From: Desulfocapsa sp.
Lineage (GTDB): Bacteria > Desulfobacterota > Desulfobulbia > Desulfobulbales > Desulfocapsaceae
Direction: 5' to 3'
Length of the DNA stretch: 64,000 nt
NCBI GenBank assembly: GCA_022712895.1
Contig: JAFLJS010000005.1
Coordinates: forward strand, 1-64,000
Positions within the stretch are counted from its first letter, which is position 1. Each line of letters starts with the position of its first letter. The notes below the pieces were generated by a model, which saw nothing but the letters and a program-made list of their open reading frames with translations, searched no databases and was not told the DNA's origin. The position numbers were made by a program, and so were the translations under genes. Positions 34,564 to 43,619 of the stretch are shown piece by piece.

Positions 34564-35973
34564 ATGAACAGTCCTCCACCTGATTTTGTCTCCCGAACAA
34601 CTGATTCTCTTCCGACAAAACTGAGTGGAAGAATACCCCCTCAGAATGTTGAGGCTGAACAATCTGTACTTGGTACCATTCTTCTCAGCGACCATTCACT
34701 ATCAACGGTTGTGGAAATTCTCACCAGCAATGATTTTTACAAAGACAACCATAAGCTGATTTTTGAGGTGATGATCCTGCTCTTTGAAAAAAATGAGCCA
34801 CAGGATATCATCACTATTTCCAACTTGTTGAAAGACATGAATCAATTGGAGGACGCTGGAGGTATAGGCTATCTCGCTACCCTTACTTCCATTGTTCCTG
34901 TTACTTCCAACCTGCTCTACTATGCAAAAATCATCCGTCAGAAAGCGGTACTCCGCAACCTGATTACTGTTAATACGGATATTGCCAGTCGCTGTTATGA
35001 AGAACAGGGTGATATTGATACGTTAGTTGATGAAGCTGAACAGGCCATTTTTGAAATTGCACGATCCAAATCAAACCAGGGTTTCACTCCGATAAAACAG
35101 ATTATCCCCGCTACTTTTGAATCGGTGGAGCAACTCTCCCAGAGAAAGGAGATGATCACCGGAGTTCCCACTGGTTTTCCTGAACTCGACAAAATGACAG
35201 CAGGGCTACAACCTTCTGACCTCATTATTCTTGCCGGCCGACCTTCCATGGGAAAGACAGCCTTTGCTATGAATATTGCACAAAATGCTGCTCTGGCTGA
35301 TAATGTCGGGGTTGCTGTCTTCAGCCTGGAAATGTCAAAAGAACAGCTAGCAATGCGTCTTCTCTGCTCTGTAGGGCGAGTTGATTCACAACGGGTTCGA
35401 ACAGGACGCCTTCAGGACGAAGATTGGCCAAAACTTACCAGAGCTGTTGGCATGCTCGAAGAATCACCTATATTTATCGATGACACACCCGCTATTTCAG
35501 TACTTGAAATGCGTGCCAAAGTTAGAAGACTTTCTGCACAACATGATCTGGGCCTGATTGTTGTTGATTACCTGCAACTTATGCGCGGCAGAAACAGTAT
35601 CGAAAACCGAACTCAGGAAATCAGTGAAATTTCACGATCTCTAAAGGCAATGGCCAAAGAGCTTAAAGTACCGGTTATTGCCCTTTCCCAGCTCAACCGT
35701 AGCCTGGAAAGTCGACCAGATAAACGCCCAATGATGTCTGATTTGCGTGAGTCTGGAGCCATTGAACAGGATGCTGATGTTATCTGTTTCATTTACCGTG
35801 ATGAGGTGTACAACAAAGCAGAAGATAACCCGCAAAAAGGTATCTCTGAGATAATCATTGGTAAACAGCGTAACGGCCCTACCGGTACCGTTAAATTGAC
35901 ATTTGTCAAAGAATTCACGATGTTCGAGAACCTCAGTGCCTTTGACGAGCCTGATGGATTCCAACCAGAATAA
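34564..35973 (+). CDS. dnaB: replicative DNA helicase DnaB
   Basis: A 469-residue ring helicase that unwinds the fork. The N-domain begins at PPQNVEAEQSVLGTILL. The RecA-like motor has Walker A GRPSMGKTAFAMN around residues 222-234, GVAVFSLEMSKEQL, Walker B LIVVDYLQLM around 340-349, and VIALSQLNRSLESRPDKRPMMSD-type motif (split: VIALSQLNRSLE, RPMMSDLRESG). No intein interrupts it. It lies between rplI and leuS. Confidence 0.97.
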   Translation: MNSPPPDFVSRTTDSLPTKLSGRIPPQNVEAEQSVLGTILLSDHSLSTVVEILTSNDFYKDNHKLIFEVMILLFEKNEPQDIITISNLLKDMNQLEDAGGIGYLATLTSIVPVTSNLLYYAKIIRQKAVLRNLITVNTDIASRCYEEQGDIDTLVDEAEQAIFEIARSKSNQGFTPIKQIIPATFESVEQLSQRKEMITGVPTGFPELDKMTAGLQPSDLIILAGRPSMGKTAFAMNIAQNAALADNVGVAVFSLEMSKEQLAMRLLCSVGRVDSQRVRTGRLQDEDWPKLTRAVGMLEESPIFIDDTPAISVLEMRAKVRRLSAQHDLGLIVVDYLQLMRGRNSIENRTQEISEISRSLKAMAKELKVPVIALSQLNRSLESRPDKRPMMSDLRESGAIEQDADVICFIYRDEVYNKAEDNPQKGISEIIIGKQRNGPTGTVKLTFVKEFTMFENLSAFDEPDGFQPE

Positions 35974-35997
35974 CAGTTCCCAGAAAGAGACCTCCTC

Positions 35998-38496
35998 ATG
36001 TCCACAAATGATATAATACCTGTGCAGTACGATCCCAAATCAATTGAAGAGAAGTGGCAAAAACACTGGCTCAGCAACGCCACCTATCGAGCTTCCACTG
36101 ACAGTTCAAAAAAGAAATACTACGTCCTTGAAATGTTCCCTTACCCATCGGGACGTATTCATATGGGTCATGTCCGTAATTATTCCATTGGTGATGTTGT
36201 CGCCAGGTACAAAAGATTCCGTGGCTTTAATGTATTGCATCCAATGGGCTGGGACTCCTTTGGCCTACCCGCTGAAAATGCTGCAATAAAAAACAACAGC
36301 CACCCTGCCCGCTGGACCTATGACAACATTGACTACATGCGGGATCAGCTGCGTAAACTTGGTCTCTCCTATGACTGGGAACGTGAAATCGCTACCTGCA
36401 ACCCTAAATACTACAAATGGGAACAGAAAATATTCCTAGAAATGTACGAGAAGGGTATCGTTTACCAGAAGAATACCAGAGTCAACTGGTGTAACTCCTG
36501 TAAGACGGTTCTTGCCAATGAGCAGGTTATAGAAGGTGCTTGCTGGCGCTGTGACGAACTGGTTCAGCCACGTGAGATGAACGGATGGTTTTTCAAAATC
36601 ACCGATTACGCCGAAGAGCTGCTTGATGGTCTCGATAAACTCAAAGGATGGCCCAGTAAGGTACGCACCATGCAGCGTAACTGGATCGGAAAATCCACAG
36701 GCTTGCAATGTGATTTTGAAATAGAAGGCAGTGACAAAAAGGTCTCTATCTTTACCACTCGGCCTGACACAATTTTTGGCGTGACATTTATGTCCATTGC
36801 CGCAGAGCATCCACTCCTTGATACACTGCTGGCCGACAATCCAAAAGCTGATGAGGTGAGATCCTTCGCCAGTCGCATTATTGCTGAGAAACAGCAGCAG
36901 AGTAATGAAGATCTCACAGAAAAAGAGGGTATCTTCACCGGCAGATACTGTATCAACCCTTTTAACGGTGAAAATATACCTATTTTTGTCGCTAACTTTG
37001 TACTGATGGGGTATGGCACTGGTGCGGTTATGGCCGTCCCTGCTCACGACCAGAGAGATTTTGAATTTGCCAAGAAGTACGATTTACCAATCACTCCTGT
37101 GGTTCAGCCGGAAGAGACAACACTTGACTCTCTAACAATGGAAGAAGCCTCAACGCTACCCGGAAATCTTATAGAATCCGGATCATTCACAGGAATGGAC
37201 TCAAAAGCTGCCCAACAAGCGATCATTGATTTTGCCAAAGAGAAGAACTTTGGTGACACTAAAATAACATATCGTCTACGTGACTGGGGTATTTCAAGAC
37301 AGCGCTACTGGGGAGCACCCATTCCCATGATACACTGCGAAAAGTGTGGTGCCCAACCTGTTCCCATTCAGGATCTACCGGTTACCTTGCCAGAAGATCG
37401 TGACAGTGACCAGAATAGCTGCGCCCCCCTTCATCAGCGCGAAGCATTCTTTGAAACTACTTGTCCTAAATGTGGAGAACCTGCCCGACGTGAGACAGAC
37501 ACCATGGATACCTTTGTTGAATCTTCATGGTATTTTGCCCGTTACGCAAGCCCCAGGTTCACCGAATCTCCATTAAACAAAGAAGAAGCCTCTCACTGGC
37601 TGCCTGTAGATCAGTATATCGGTGGCGTTGAACATGCTATCCTACACCTCCTTTATTCCCGTTTTTTTACCAAGGTATTACGGGATCTTGGATATATTGA
37701 CATCGACGAACCATTCACCAACCTGCTGACTCAGGGGATGGTCATCAAAGATGGCTCTAAGATGTCAAAATCAAAAGGAAATGTTGTTGATCCAAGTGAT
37801 CTGATTTCTGAATATGGAGCGGATACGACAAGGCTTTTCAGTCTCTTTGCAGCGCCTCCAGAAAAAGATCTTGAATGGAATGCTAAAGGCGTAGAAGGCT
37901 GTTTCAGATTCTTAAACCGAATTCATCGATTTGTGCAGAGCAACAAAGAAATCATACTTGAGGGCGGAACTGTTCCTACAGATCAACTCACTGCAGCGGA
38001 AAAAGATCTGCACCGCAAAACACACCAGACAATCAAAAGAGTAACCGATAACATTGAACATAATTTCCATTTTAACACTGCAATCAGTGGTGTTATGGAA
38101 CTGTTCAACACCCTCTCTTCCCTCGCTGGTGCCAACCAAAAACAACCCATTGGTTCCCATGTAATACAGGAGGCCGTAAACAGCATACTGGTTCTTCTAA
38201 GTCCCATGACTCCCCATTTTTGTTCTGAATTATGGACAACAATCCACCCTGACACTTCCATTGAAGACCAGTCATGGCCGACATGGGATGAAGATGCTGC
38301 CAAGGAAGATGAACTTACTATTGTTATTCAGATCCAGGGAAAGGTTCGGTCCAGACTCCAGGTCCCTATAGACACTGACGATGCCACCCTTGAAAAAATG
38401 GCGCTTGCGGATGCAAATGCCATAAAATTTATTGATGGCAAAACCATCAAAAAAGTAATTGTTGTGAAGAAGAAACTTGTTAATATTGTCGTTTAG
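35998..38496 (+). CDS. leuS: leucyl-tRNA synthetase
   Basis: An 832-residue class I synthetase that charges tRNA-Leu. The HIGH region appears as GRIHMGHVRNYS near residue 52, the editing domain as TTRPDTIFG and MAVPAHDQRD, and KMSKSKGN near residue 585 completes the active site. Cysteine pairs (CNSC, CWRC, CEKC, CPKC) suggest zinc sites in inserted modules. Starts 24 bases after dnaB. Confidence 0.98.
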   Translation: MSTNDIIPVQYDPKSIEEKWQKHWLSNATYRASTDSSKKKYYVLEMFPYPSGRIHMGHVRNYSIGDVVARYKRFRGFNVLHPMGWDSFGLPAENAAIKNNSHPARWTYDNIDYMRDQLRKLGLSYDWEREIATCNPKYYKWEQKIFLEMYEKGIVYQKNTRVNWCNSCKTVLANEQVIEGACWRCDELVQPREMNGWFFKITDYAEELLDGLDKLKGWPSKVRTMQRNWIGKSTGLQCDFEIEGSDKKVSIFTTRPDTIFGVTFMSIAAEHPLLDTLLADNPKADEVRSFASRIIAEKQQQSNEDLTEKEGIFTGRYCINPFNGENIPIFVANFVLMGYGTGAVMAVPAHDQRDFEFAKKYDLPITPVVQPEETTLDSLTMEEASTLPGNLIESGSFTGMDSKAAQQAIIDFAKEKNFGDTKITYRLRDWGISRQRYWGAPIPMIHCEKCGAQPVPIQDLPVTLPEDRDSDQNSCAPLHQREAFFETTCPKCGEPARRETDTMDTFVESSWYFARYASPRFTESPLNKEEASHWLPVDQYIGGVEHAILHLLYSRFFTKVLRDLGYIDIDEPFTNLLTQGMVIKDGSKMSKSKGNVVDPSDLISEYGADTTRLFSLFAAPPEKDLEWNAKGVEGCFRFLNRIHRFVQSNKEIILEGGTVPTDQLTAAEKDLHRKTHQTIKRVTDNIEHNFHFNTAISGVMELFNTLSSLAGANQKQPIGSHVIQEAVNSILVLLSPMTPHFCSELWTTIHPDTSIEDQSWPTWDEDAAKEDELTIVIQIQGKVRSRLQVPIDTDDATLEKMALADANAIKFIDGKTIKKVIVVKKKLVNIVV

Positions 38497-38563
38497 GGAT
38501 AGCATCTGCTGTAATTGCTAATAAAGATTGTACTATTATAATATATTTCTGTGGAGCAGACAG

Positions 38564-39094
38564 TTGAAAATGAGAAAATTTATAATTCCATTGGTTCTTG
38601 TAACAGGCTTAATCTTGGCCTCATGTGGTTATCGCAGCCCTTATGTTTATTCAGGTCCTGACAAAAATCTCTATATAACCAATTGGCATAATCGCACCAA
38701 TGAACTACTGCTCGATGCTAAAATTTATCAATCACTTGTTAAATGGTATCAAAAATCAGGATCAATTAAGATCATCAAAGCAAAAGAAGGTGCACACCTT
38801 ATCCTAGCCGGAGAAATCATTTCCATAGACCTGCCCAGTCTTACTTATGGCTCAGGTAACGATGCCACTGAAGTCAAAGTACTGCTCACAGTTCGTTATG
38901 TTCTGAAAGATATTGAAAAAGATACTGTTTTACTTGAAGTAAGCAGAGAAACCTGGTCAGAGGAATATAAAGTTGGTGCTTCATCATCTGAAAGTTCTGA
39001 TAATGAGGCAGAGGCTCTTGGAATTATCATTAATGACCTTTCTGAAAAACTGTATATCAAAACCCTGGATATCCTTTCCAAAGAAAGAAAGTAA
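38564..39094 (+). CDS. lptE: LPS-assembly lipoprotein LptE
   Basis: About 176 residues. The product has a lipoprotein signal (FIIPLVLVTGLILASC) with Cys near residue 18, then GYRSPYVYSGPDKNLYITNWHNRT. The beta-sandwich with a helix (KIYQSLVKWYQKSG) fits LptE, the plug of the LptD outer-membrane LPS translocon. I prefer TTG at 38564, seven bases after GGAG; ATG at 38570 is the alternative. It follows leuS, the same neighbour as in many proteobacteria (leuS-lptE-holA). A holA gene is not seen here. Confidence 0.8.
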   Translation: MKMRKFIIPLVLVTGLILASCGYRSPYVYSGPDKNLYITNWHNRTNELLLDAKIYQSLVKWYQKSGSIKIIKAKEGAHLILAGEIISIDLPSLTYGSGNDATEVKVLLTVRYVLKDIEKDTVLLEVSRETWSEEYKVGASSSESSDNEAEALGIIINDLSEKLYIKTLDILSKERK

Positions 39095-39120
39095 ACAGAT
39101 CTCTTCCAGAGGGAATTTTA

Positions 39121-39154
39121 GGGGTGCTTCCAAATGGGAGTACCCTTTTTTTTT
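39121..39154 (+). terminator. intrinsic terminator after lptE
   Basis: GGGTGCTTCC and GGGAGTACCC form a stem with two mismatches and an AAAT loop, followed by nine T residues. Confidence 0.85.
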
Positions 39155-39226
39155 GTGTAACTATTGTGTTACTCATACATAAAAAATGCCTGTAACAGAT
39201 GAGCTTTTATCGACTTCAATCACTCA

Positions 39227-39685
39227 ATGCTAAAAAAAGCAAAGCAATTTATACAATTAAACTTCAAAGAAAAAATACTCTGCCTTGAAGCATATATAAC
39301 CTTAGCCGCCATGCGCTATGCTATGGTATTGTTTCCCTTTGACAGACTGACTCGTCCGCTTACACAGAAAAAAAGTAAAGACTGGATAACTCTGCAACCG
39401 TACAGTGTCATGCAAAATGCTCTGCTTATCAGCAGAGCTCTCTGTCGTGCTGCAAATAATACACCATGGGAGAGTGCCTGCCTGGTTCAATCGCTATGTG
39501 CGTATCGGATGCTACGAAGAAGAGGGATCGCCGGTGTTTTTTATCTTGGTGTAACAAAAGATGCCAAGGCTAGAGAAAAAATGAAAGCCCATGCATGGAC
39601 AGAAGTCGGTGAAAAGATTCTCACCGGAGGGGCGGGTCATAAAGAGTATACGGTCATCTCTGTATATTACTGGGGAAAGCAATAA
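39227..39685 (+). CDS. lasso peptide B2-like transglutaminase-fold cysteine protease
   Basis: A 152-residue protein of the family that includes lasso-peptide leader peptidases (B2, PF13471 type). An N-terminal helix bundle (LEAYITLAAMRYAMVLFPF) precedes the active site: PWESACLVQSLCAYRMLRR around residues 83-101 with the candidate nucleophile Cys88, then GVFYLGVTKD and KAHAWTEVG around 125-133 with the catalytic histidine. No lasso cyclase (C), RiPP recognition element (B1) or precursor gene is near; lptE is upstream and transketolase converges. It may process another peptide. No clear ribosome site. Confidence 0.72.
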   Translation: MLKKAKQFIQLNFKEKILCLEAYITLAAMRYAMVLFPFDRLTRPLTQKKSKDWITLQPYSVMQNALLISRALCRAANNTPWESACLVQSLCAYRMLRRRGIAGVFYLGVTKDAKAREKMKAHAWTEVGEKILTGGAGHKEYTVISVYYWGKQ

Positions 39686-39792
39686 CGGCTAGAAAATAAT
39701 CCGCCAAAAAAAAGCAGGGATTTGAATAACTTTACAGCCTCCAAACCCCTGACATTTCAATAAACAGGTATAATGACAGACCTGCTGCGATA

Positions 39793-41739
39793 CTATCCAA
39801 GCATTGTCTGAACTTTATCAGCAATGGATTTTGCGTCTAAGCCCTGACTTGCATACAAGTCGCTTGGTTTACCAGATCCACCATACTGTGACACACCAGC
39901 TCGTTGAAAGGTTATGGCTTTTCCGGCTTCAGCCAGAATAGTTCCAACCATACTACCAAGACCAGTGTCCACATGATGATCTTCAACAGTTAACACAACA
40001 CCACTCTCGACAGCCTTTAACACAGCATCTTTATCAATCGGCAGAAGTGAGGCCATATTTAAAACAGCGACAGAATGCCCTGCCTCTTTTAATATTGCCC
40101 AGGCTTCCATCACAGCAGGAACCACTGCACCATAAGTGATTATGGTGGCATCGTTTCCTTCTCGTAACCAGTCACCTTTGCCTGCTACAAATGTATAATT
40201 TTCATCAAAGTAAGGGGTGCCATCTTCCTTACAGATCATCTTCATTTTTGAACGCCCCATACCTACAAACACATTTCCTGGTGTGGTGGCAACATAACGG
40301 ATAATACGATCAGTCTGGTTTGGATCTGCTGGCATATAAACAGACGATCTGAAATAATTCTGAAACAGACCAAGATAATCTATACATTGGTGAGTTGGTC
40401 CATCTTCTCCCACATCAAGACCGACATGGGTAGCAACAACCTTGACGCTTGCATGGTTAAAATCATTTAAGCGGTTCTGATTGTATACTTCTGACACGGC
40501 AAAAACGCCGAAGGTACTGAAAAAGGTTACCAGACCCAGGCTGGACAAACCACCGGCCATGGTGGCTGCATGGTGTTCCTGAATACCTGCTTCGATAAAA
40601 GCAGCAGGAGAGTGTTTATGGAATCCACCCATTTTGACTGAACCTTCAAGGTCACATGAAATCCCGGTAATGACCATTTTACTGTCACTGTTGTTTGCTT
40701 CGGCCAGACTCAGTAATGCGTTGCCATAGGCAGAGCGATTGTCAAGGCTGGTTCCTGCCTCGTAAACAATAGCCTCTCCTGCATTAACATTCTGTTTAGG
40801 TGCTTTGTATTGCTGGATAGTACTGGTACCAACAGGTTTTTCACGAAGAGCGGAATACTTGTCAAACTCATCTTCCACGCCAAGTTCCACCATGGCTTTG
40901 CTGATCGACTCACGATCGAGTGGAGAACCATGATATTTGGCAATATCCTCCATAAATGAGATCCCTTTCCCCATGGTGGTTCGGGAGACAATCACAGTGG
41001 GGATACCATCACTCTTTTGATATGCTTTGGAAAAAGTCTGAAAATAAGCATTGGTATCATGTCCATCGGCAAGATACTGCACATCCCAGTTATTTGTGGA
41101 ATACATTGAACGTATGGACTGGGCCATTATCTCTTCAGTGGTACCGCAAATTTGCAAATGATTACGGTCAACAACCACGATCAGGTTATCAAGTTTATAT
41201 TTGGAAGCAAAGCGAATAGCCTCCATGATTTGCCCTTTCTGCTGTTCACCGTCACCCATAAAACAGATCACCTGATTGGGCTTCTGCTGGATTTTAAAAC
41301 CGTGGGCAAGTCCTACTGCTGTGGAGATGCCCTGCCCCAGGTTCCCGGTATCCCATTCCACACCTGGTACAATCCGTTCAACATGGCCAGGAAATCCCGA
41401 TCCCGTACGACGAAAACCAGTAAGAAAATCTTCAGCAGTAAAATATCCGTATTCTGCAAGGGTGGAGTACACGCCAGGTGAAACATGACCAATACTCATA
41501 ATAACGCGATCACGTTCATCCATCTGTGGATTTTTCGCATCGTGACGCATGCAACCGTATGTAACCAGCAGATTATCAAGGGTAGACAGGGAGCCTCCGG
41601 GGTGACCGGAACCTGCAAGTGAAGTTGAAAGAAGAATATTTTTTGCACAGCGGGTACGCATATCCTGCAATGTGCGTAACTCCTCACTGGACAATTCATC
41701 GGATTGCATAGTAAGTTGCAAAGTCATTTGAGTCTCCAT
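39793..41739 (-). CDS. tkt: transketolase
   Basis: A 648-residue thiamin-diphosphate enzyme of the pentose-phosphate pathway. The N-half has GSGHPGGSLST, the ThDP motif GDGEQQKGQIMEAIRFASKY around residues 164-183 with VDRNHLQ, and TTMGKGIS. The middle domain has GIQEHHAATMAGG (the catalytic Glu) and GLDVGEDGPTHQ. The C-domain is the regulatory fold. Length and domain order are standard for a one-piece enzyme. A DXP synthase-like paralogue is less likely given these motifs. Monocistronic. Confidence 0.93.
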   Translation of the reverse strand: METQMTLQLTMQSDELSSEELRTLQDMRTRCAKNILLSTSLAGSGHPGGSLSTLDNLLVTYGCMRHDAKNPQMDERDRVIMSIGHVSPGVYSTLAEYGYFTAEDFLTGFRRTGSGFPGHVERIVPGVEWDTGNLGQGISTAVGLAHGFKIQQKPNQVICFMGDGEQQKGQIMEAIRFASKYKLDNLIVVVDRNHLQICGTTEEIMAQSIRSMYSTNNWDVQYLADGHDTNAYFQTFSKAYQKSDGIPTVIVSRTTMGKGISFMEDIAKYHGSPLDRESISKAMVELGVEDEFDKYSALREKPVGTSTIQQYKAPKQNVNAGEAIVYEAGTSLDNRSAYGNALLSLAEANNSDSKMVITGISCDLEGSVKMGGFHKHSPAAFIEAGIQEHHAATMAGGLSSLGLVTFFSTFGVFAVSEVYNQNRLNDFNHASVKVVATHVGLDVGEDGPTHQCIDYLGLFQNYFRSSVYMPADPNQTDRIIRYVATTPGNVFVGMGRSKMKMICKEDGTPYFDENYTFVAGKGDWLREGNDATIITYGAVVPAVMEAWAILKEAGHSVAVLNMASLLPIDKDAVLKAVESGVVLTVEDHHVDTGLGSMVGTILAEAGKAITFQRAGVSQYGGSGKPSDLYASQGLDAKSIADKVQTMLG

Positions 41740-41836
41740 AAATAGAGCTGATTGAATTTTGGATAATTGAAATACATCATTCTTTAAATTGTGTCGACTT
41801 TAACTCGTTTACCAAAAAAAAACAGTAGTAAAAATA

Positions 41837-42775
41837 ATGTTACAGATTGCAGATATTTCCTTCGACTCGCCCTTGATTCTTGCCCCCCTTGCTGGCTACA
41901 CAGACCTCCCCTTCAGGCTGCTTTGTCGTGAGTTTGGTGCGGGTCTCACGGTATCTGAAATGATCAGTTGTCACGGCCTAGTCTATGGCCAGGAAAAAAC
42001 AAAAAAGATGCTCGCTTCTACTCTTGAGGACAAACCGGTTTCATTCCAACTGTTTGGCTCAGATCCCGAAATTATGGGAGAGGCTGCGGCCCTGTTAAAT
42101 GATTACAATCCAACTCTTATTGATATCAATATGGGCTGCCCTGTTAAAAAGGTTACCAAAAAAGGAGCAGGTTCTGCCCTGATGAAAGATATCCATTTGG
42201 CGGAAAAGATAGTGTCTGCTGTCTGCAAACAGGCAAAAGTACCGGTCACTGTAAAAACCAGGGCAGGAATTACCCAGGATAATATCACAGCACTTGAATT
42301 TACCCGGATGAGTGAATCAGCAGGTGCCTCTGCCATAACAATCCATGGCAGAACCTGGGCGCAGGGATTTACTGGAGTTGCCGACTGGGGAATAGTTGCC
42401 AAGGCCAAAGAAATTGCAAGAATTCCCGTCATAGGCAACGGCGATATTGACTCTTATGGAACCGCACTTTTAAAAATGGAAGAAACTGGTTGTGATGGCA
42501 TAATGATTGGTCGAGCAGCACTAGGCAACCCATGGGTCTTCAACAAAAAAGGACGCCCTAACACGCTTAGGGAGATCATTGCGGGTGTCATGAGTCATTT
42601 AAAGCTCATGCAGGTTCATCTGGATACACGCAGACAGCTGGCATACATCCGTAATCATACCAGCCGTTATTTTACAGATTTTGCTGGCAGTTCACAAATC
42701 CGTCAAACAGTACATGCAGCAAAATCTTTCACTGACCTGGAAATTTTCATTTCATCCCTTCAAATAAATGAATGA
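41837..42775 (+). CDS. dus: tRNA-dihydrouridine synthase (DusB-like)
   Basis: A 312-residue FMN enzyme that reduces uridine to dihydrouridine in tRNA. It begins with SPLILAPLAGYTDLPFR, has DINMGCPVKKVTKKGAGSALMKD around residues 95-117 with the catalytic cysteine, VTVKTRAG, ITIHGRTWAQGF, VIGNGDID and GCDGIMIGRAALGNPW (FMN phosphate loop). A C-terminal helical domain binds tRNA. Divergent from tkt, with about 100 bases between the starts. Confidence 0.93.
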   Translation: MLQIADISFDSPLILAPLAGYTDLPFRLLCREFGAGLTVSEMISCHGLVYGQEKTKKMLASTLEDKPVSFQLFGSDPEIMGEAAALLNDYNPTLIDINMGCPVKKVTKKGAGSALMKDIHLAEKIVSAVCKQAKVPVTVKTRAGITQDNITALEFTRMSESAGASAITIHGRTWAQGFTGVADWGIVAKAKEIARIPVIGNGDIDSYGTALLKMEETGCDGIMIGRAALGNPWVFNKKGRPNTLREIIAGVMSHLKLMQVHLDTRRQLAYIRNHTSRYFTDFAGSSQIRQTVHAAKSFTDLEIFISSLQINE

Positions 42776-42901
42776 CTCTTCATTTATTTCTGACTGACCC
42801 AATTTTTATGATTGTTGAGACACTACCATAATATGTACTTTCGAACTGTTACCCAACTTTATTCAGACTCATTCCCACAACCGCTACATTGTAGCATTCT
42901 A

Positions 42902-42930
42902 TTGACATCTAACATAGTAACGACTATGCT
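42902..42930 (+). promoter_or_regulatory. promoter with operator-like inverted repeat, torD-psrAB unit
   Basis: TTGACA, a 17-base spacer and TATGCT. A perfect inverted repeat CATAGT-AACG-ACTATG (42913-42928) overlaps the spacer and -10 box, where a repressor could act. The start of transcription would be near 42937. Confidence 0.5.
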
Positions 42931-43028
42931 CCATCTCTTAACAGACAAATACAACAGCGTTTTCCCCGGGCATGATTTTATCTCAGGTAACGCCTAAATA
43001 CACCTCCAAAACAACTATCGCACTTTTC

Positions 43029-43619
43029 ATGTCATCAACTGACCCAGCTCAGGATATTGCCAGAGTATATCGATTCCTTGCCCAATGCATGCAGTACCCT
43101 GATGCAGAATGGACTAACGAGGATTTTTTTAATGTGCTGTATAATTTGCTTGGCACACTTGGCGCCGTTGATGATGGCGTTGAGATCAAAAAAGCAATCG
43201 ATAACGCTGACGATTCTTTGGAAGATCTACAGGTAGAGTATACCAGACTGTTTATAAACGGCATGCCCCACGTCATTGCCCCACCCTTCGGATCTGTTTA
43301 CATGGATCAATCCCTTCAAGGTGCCTTTGCCGGTGATACTCTTGCATTTTACAAAACAAAGGGTTTTGGCATGGAAGAAGATGCCGATTTACCCGATCAT
43401 ATTATCCACGAACTTGAATTCCTTTCCCTCCTGGCAGAAGAGAATGATTTTGCCGGAGAAGAGGAATTTTTGAAAAAACTGTTTCGTCCTTGGTTTGGAA
43501 AATTCCTACCCAGGGTTACAGATGGAGCTCATCACCCATATTATAGGGTGGTTGTACAATTAATAGATTTTTTCACTAAGGAGGAAGACAAAGATGGCTT
43601 TCAACCTAACAAGGCGTAA
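43029..43619 (+). CDS. TorD/DmsD-family molybdoenzyme chaperone
   Basis: About 196 residues, mostly helical: DIARVYRFLAQCMQYPDAEW near the start, VEYTRLFINGMPHVIAPPFGSVYMD around residues 71-95 (the Y-x2-LF...P...S/Y-x-Y family motif), and DLPDHIIHELEFLSLLAEE around 118-136. Such chaperones guard the Tat signal and help insert the cofactor in an apo-molybdoenzyme. Its last 26 bases overlap the start of that enzyme's gene and carry its ribosome site. A start at 42972 is possible; neither has a clear Shine-Dalgarno site. Confidence 0.9.
   Translation: MSSTDPAQDIARVYRFLAQCMQYPDAEWTNEDFFNVLYNLLGTLGAVDDGVEIKKAIDNADDSLEDLQVEYTRLFINGMPHVIAPPFGSVYMDQSLQGAFAGDTLAFYKTKGFGMEEDADLPDHIIHELEFLSLLAEENDFAGEEEFLKKLFRPWFGKFLPRVTDGAHHPYYRVVVQLIDFFTKEEDKDGFQPNKA

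Noticed and set aside
36436-37047. A long antisense frame inside leuS
   Set aside because: Lies opposite the editing domain of a conserved synthetase, has no ribosome site and no recognisable motif.
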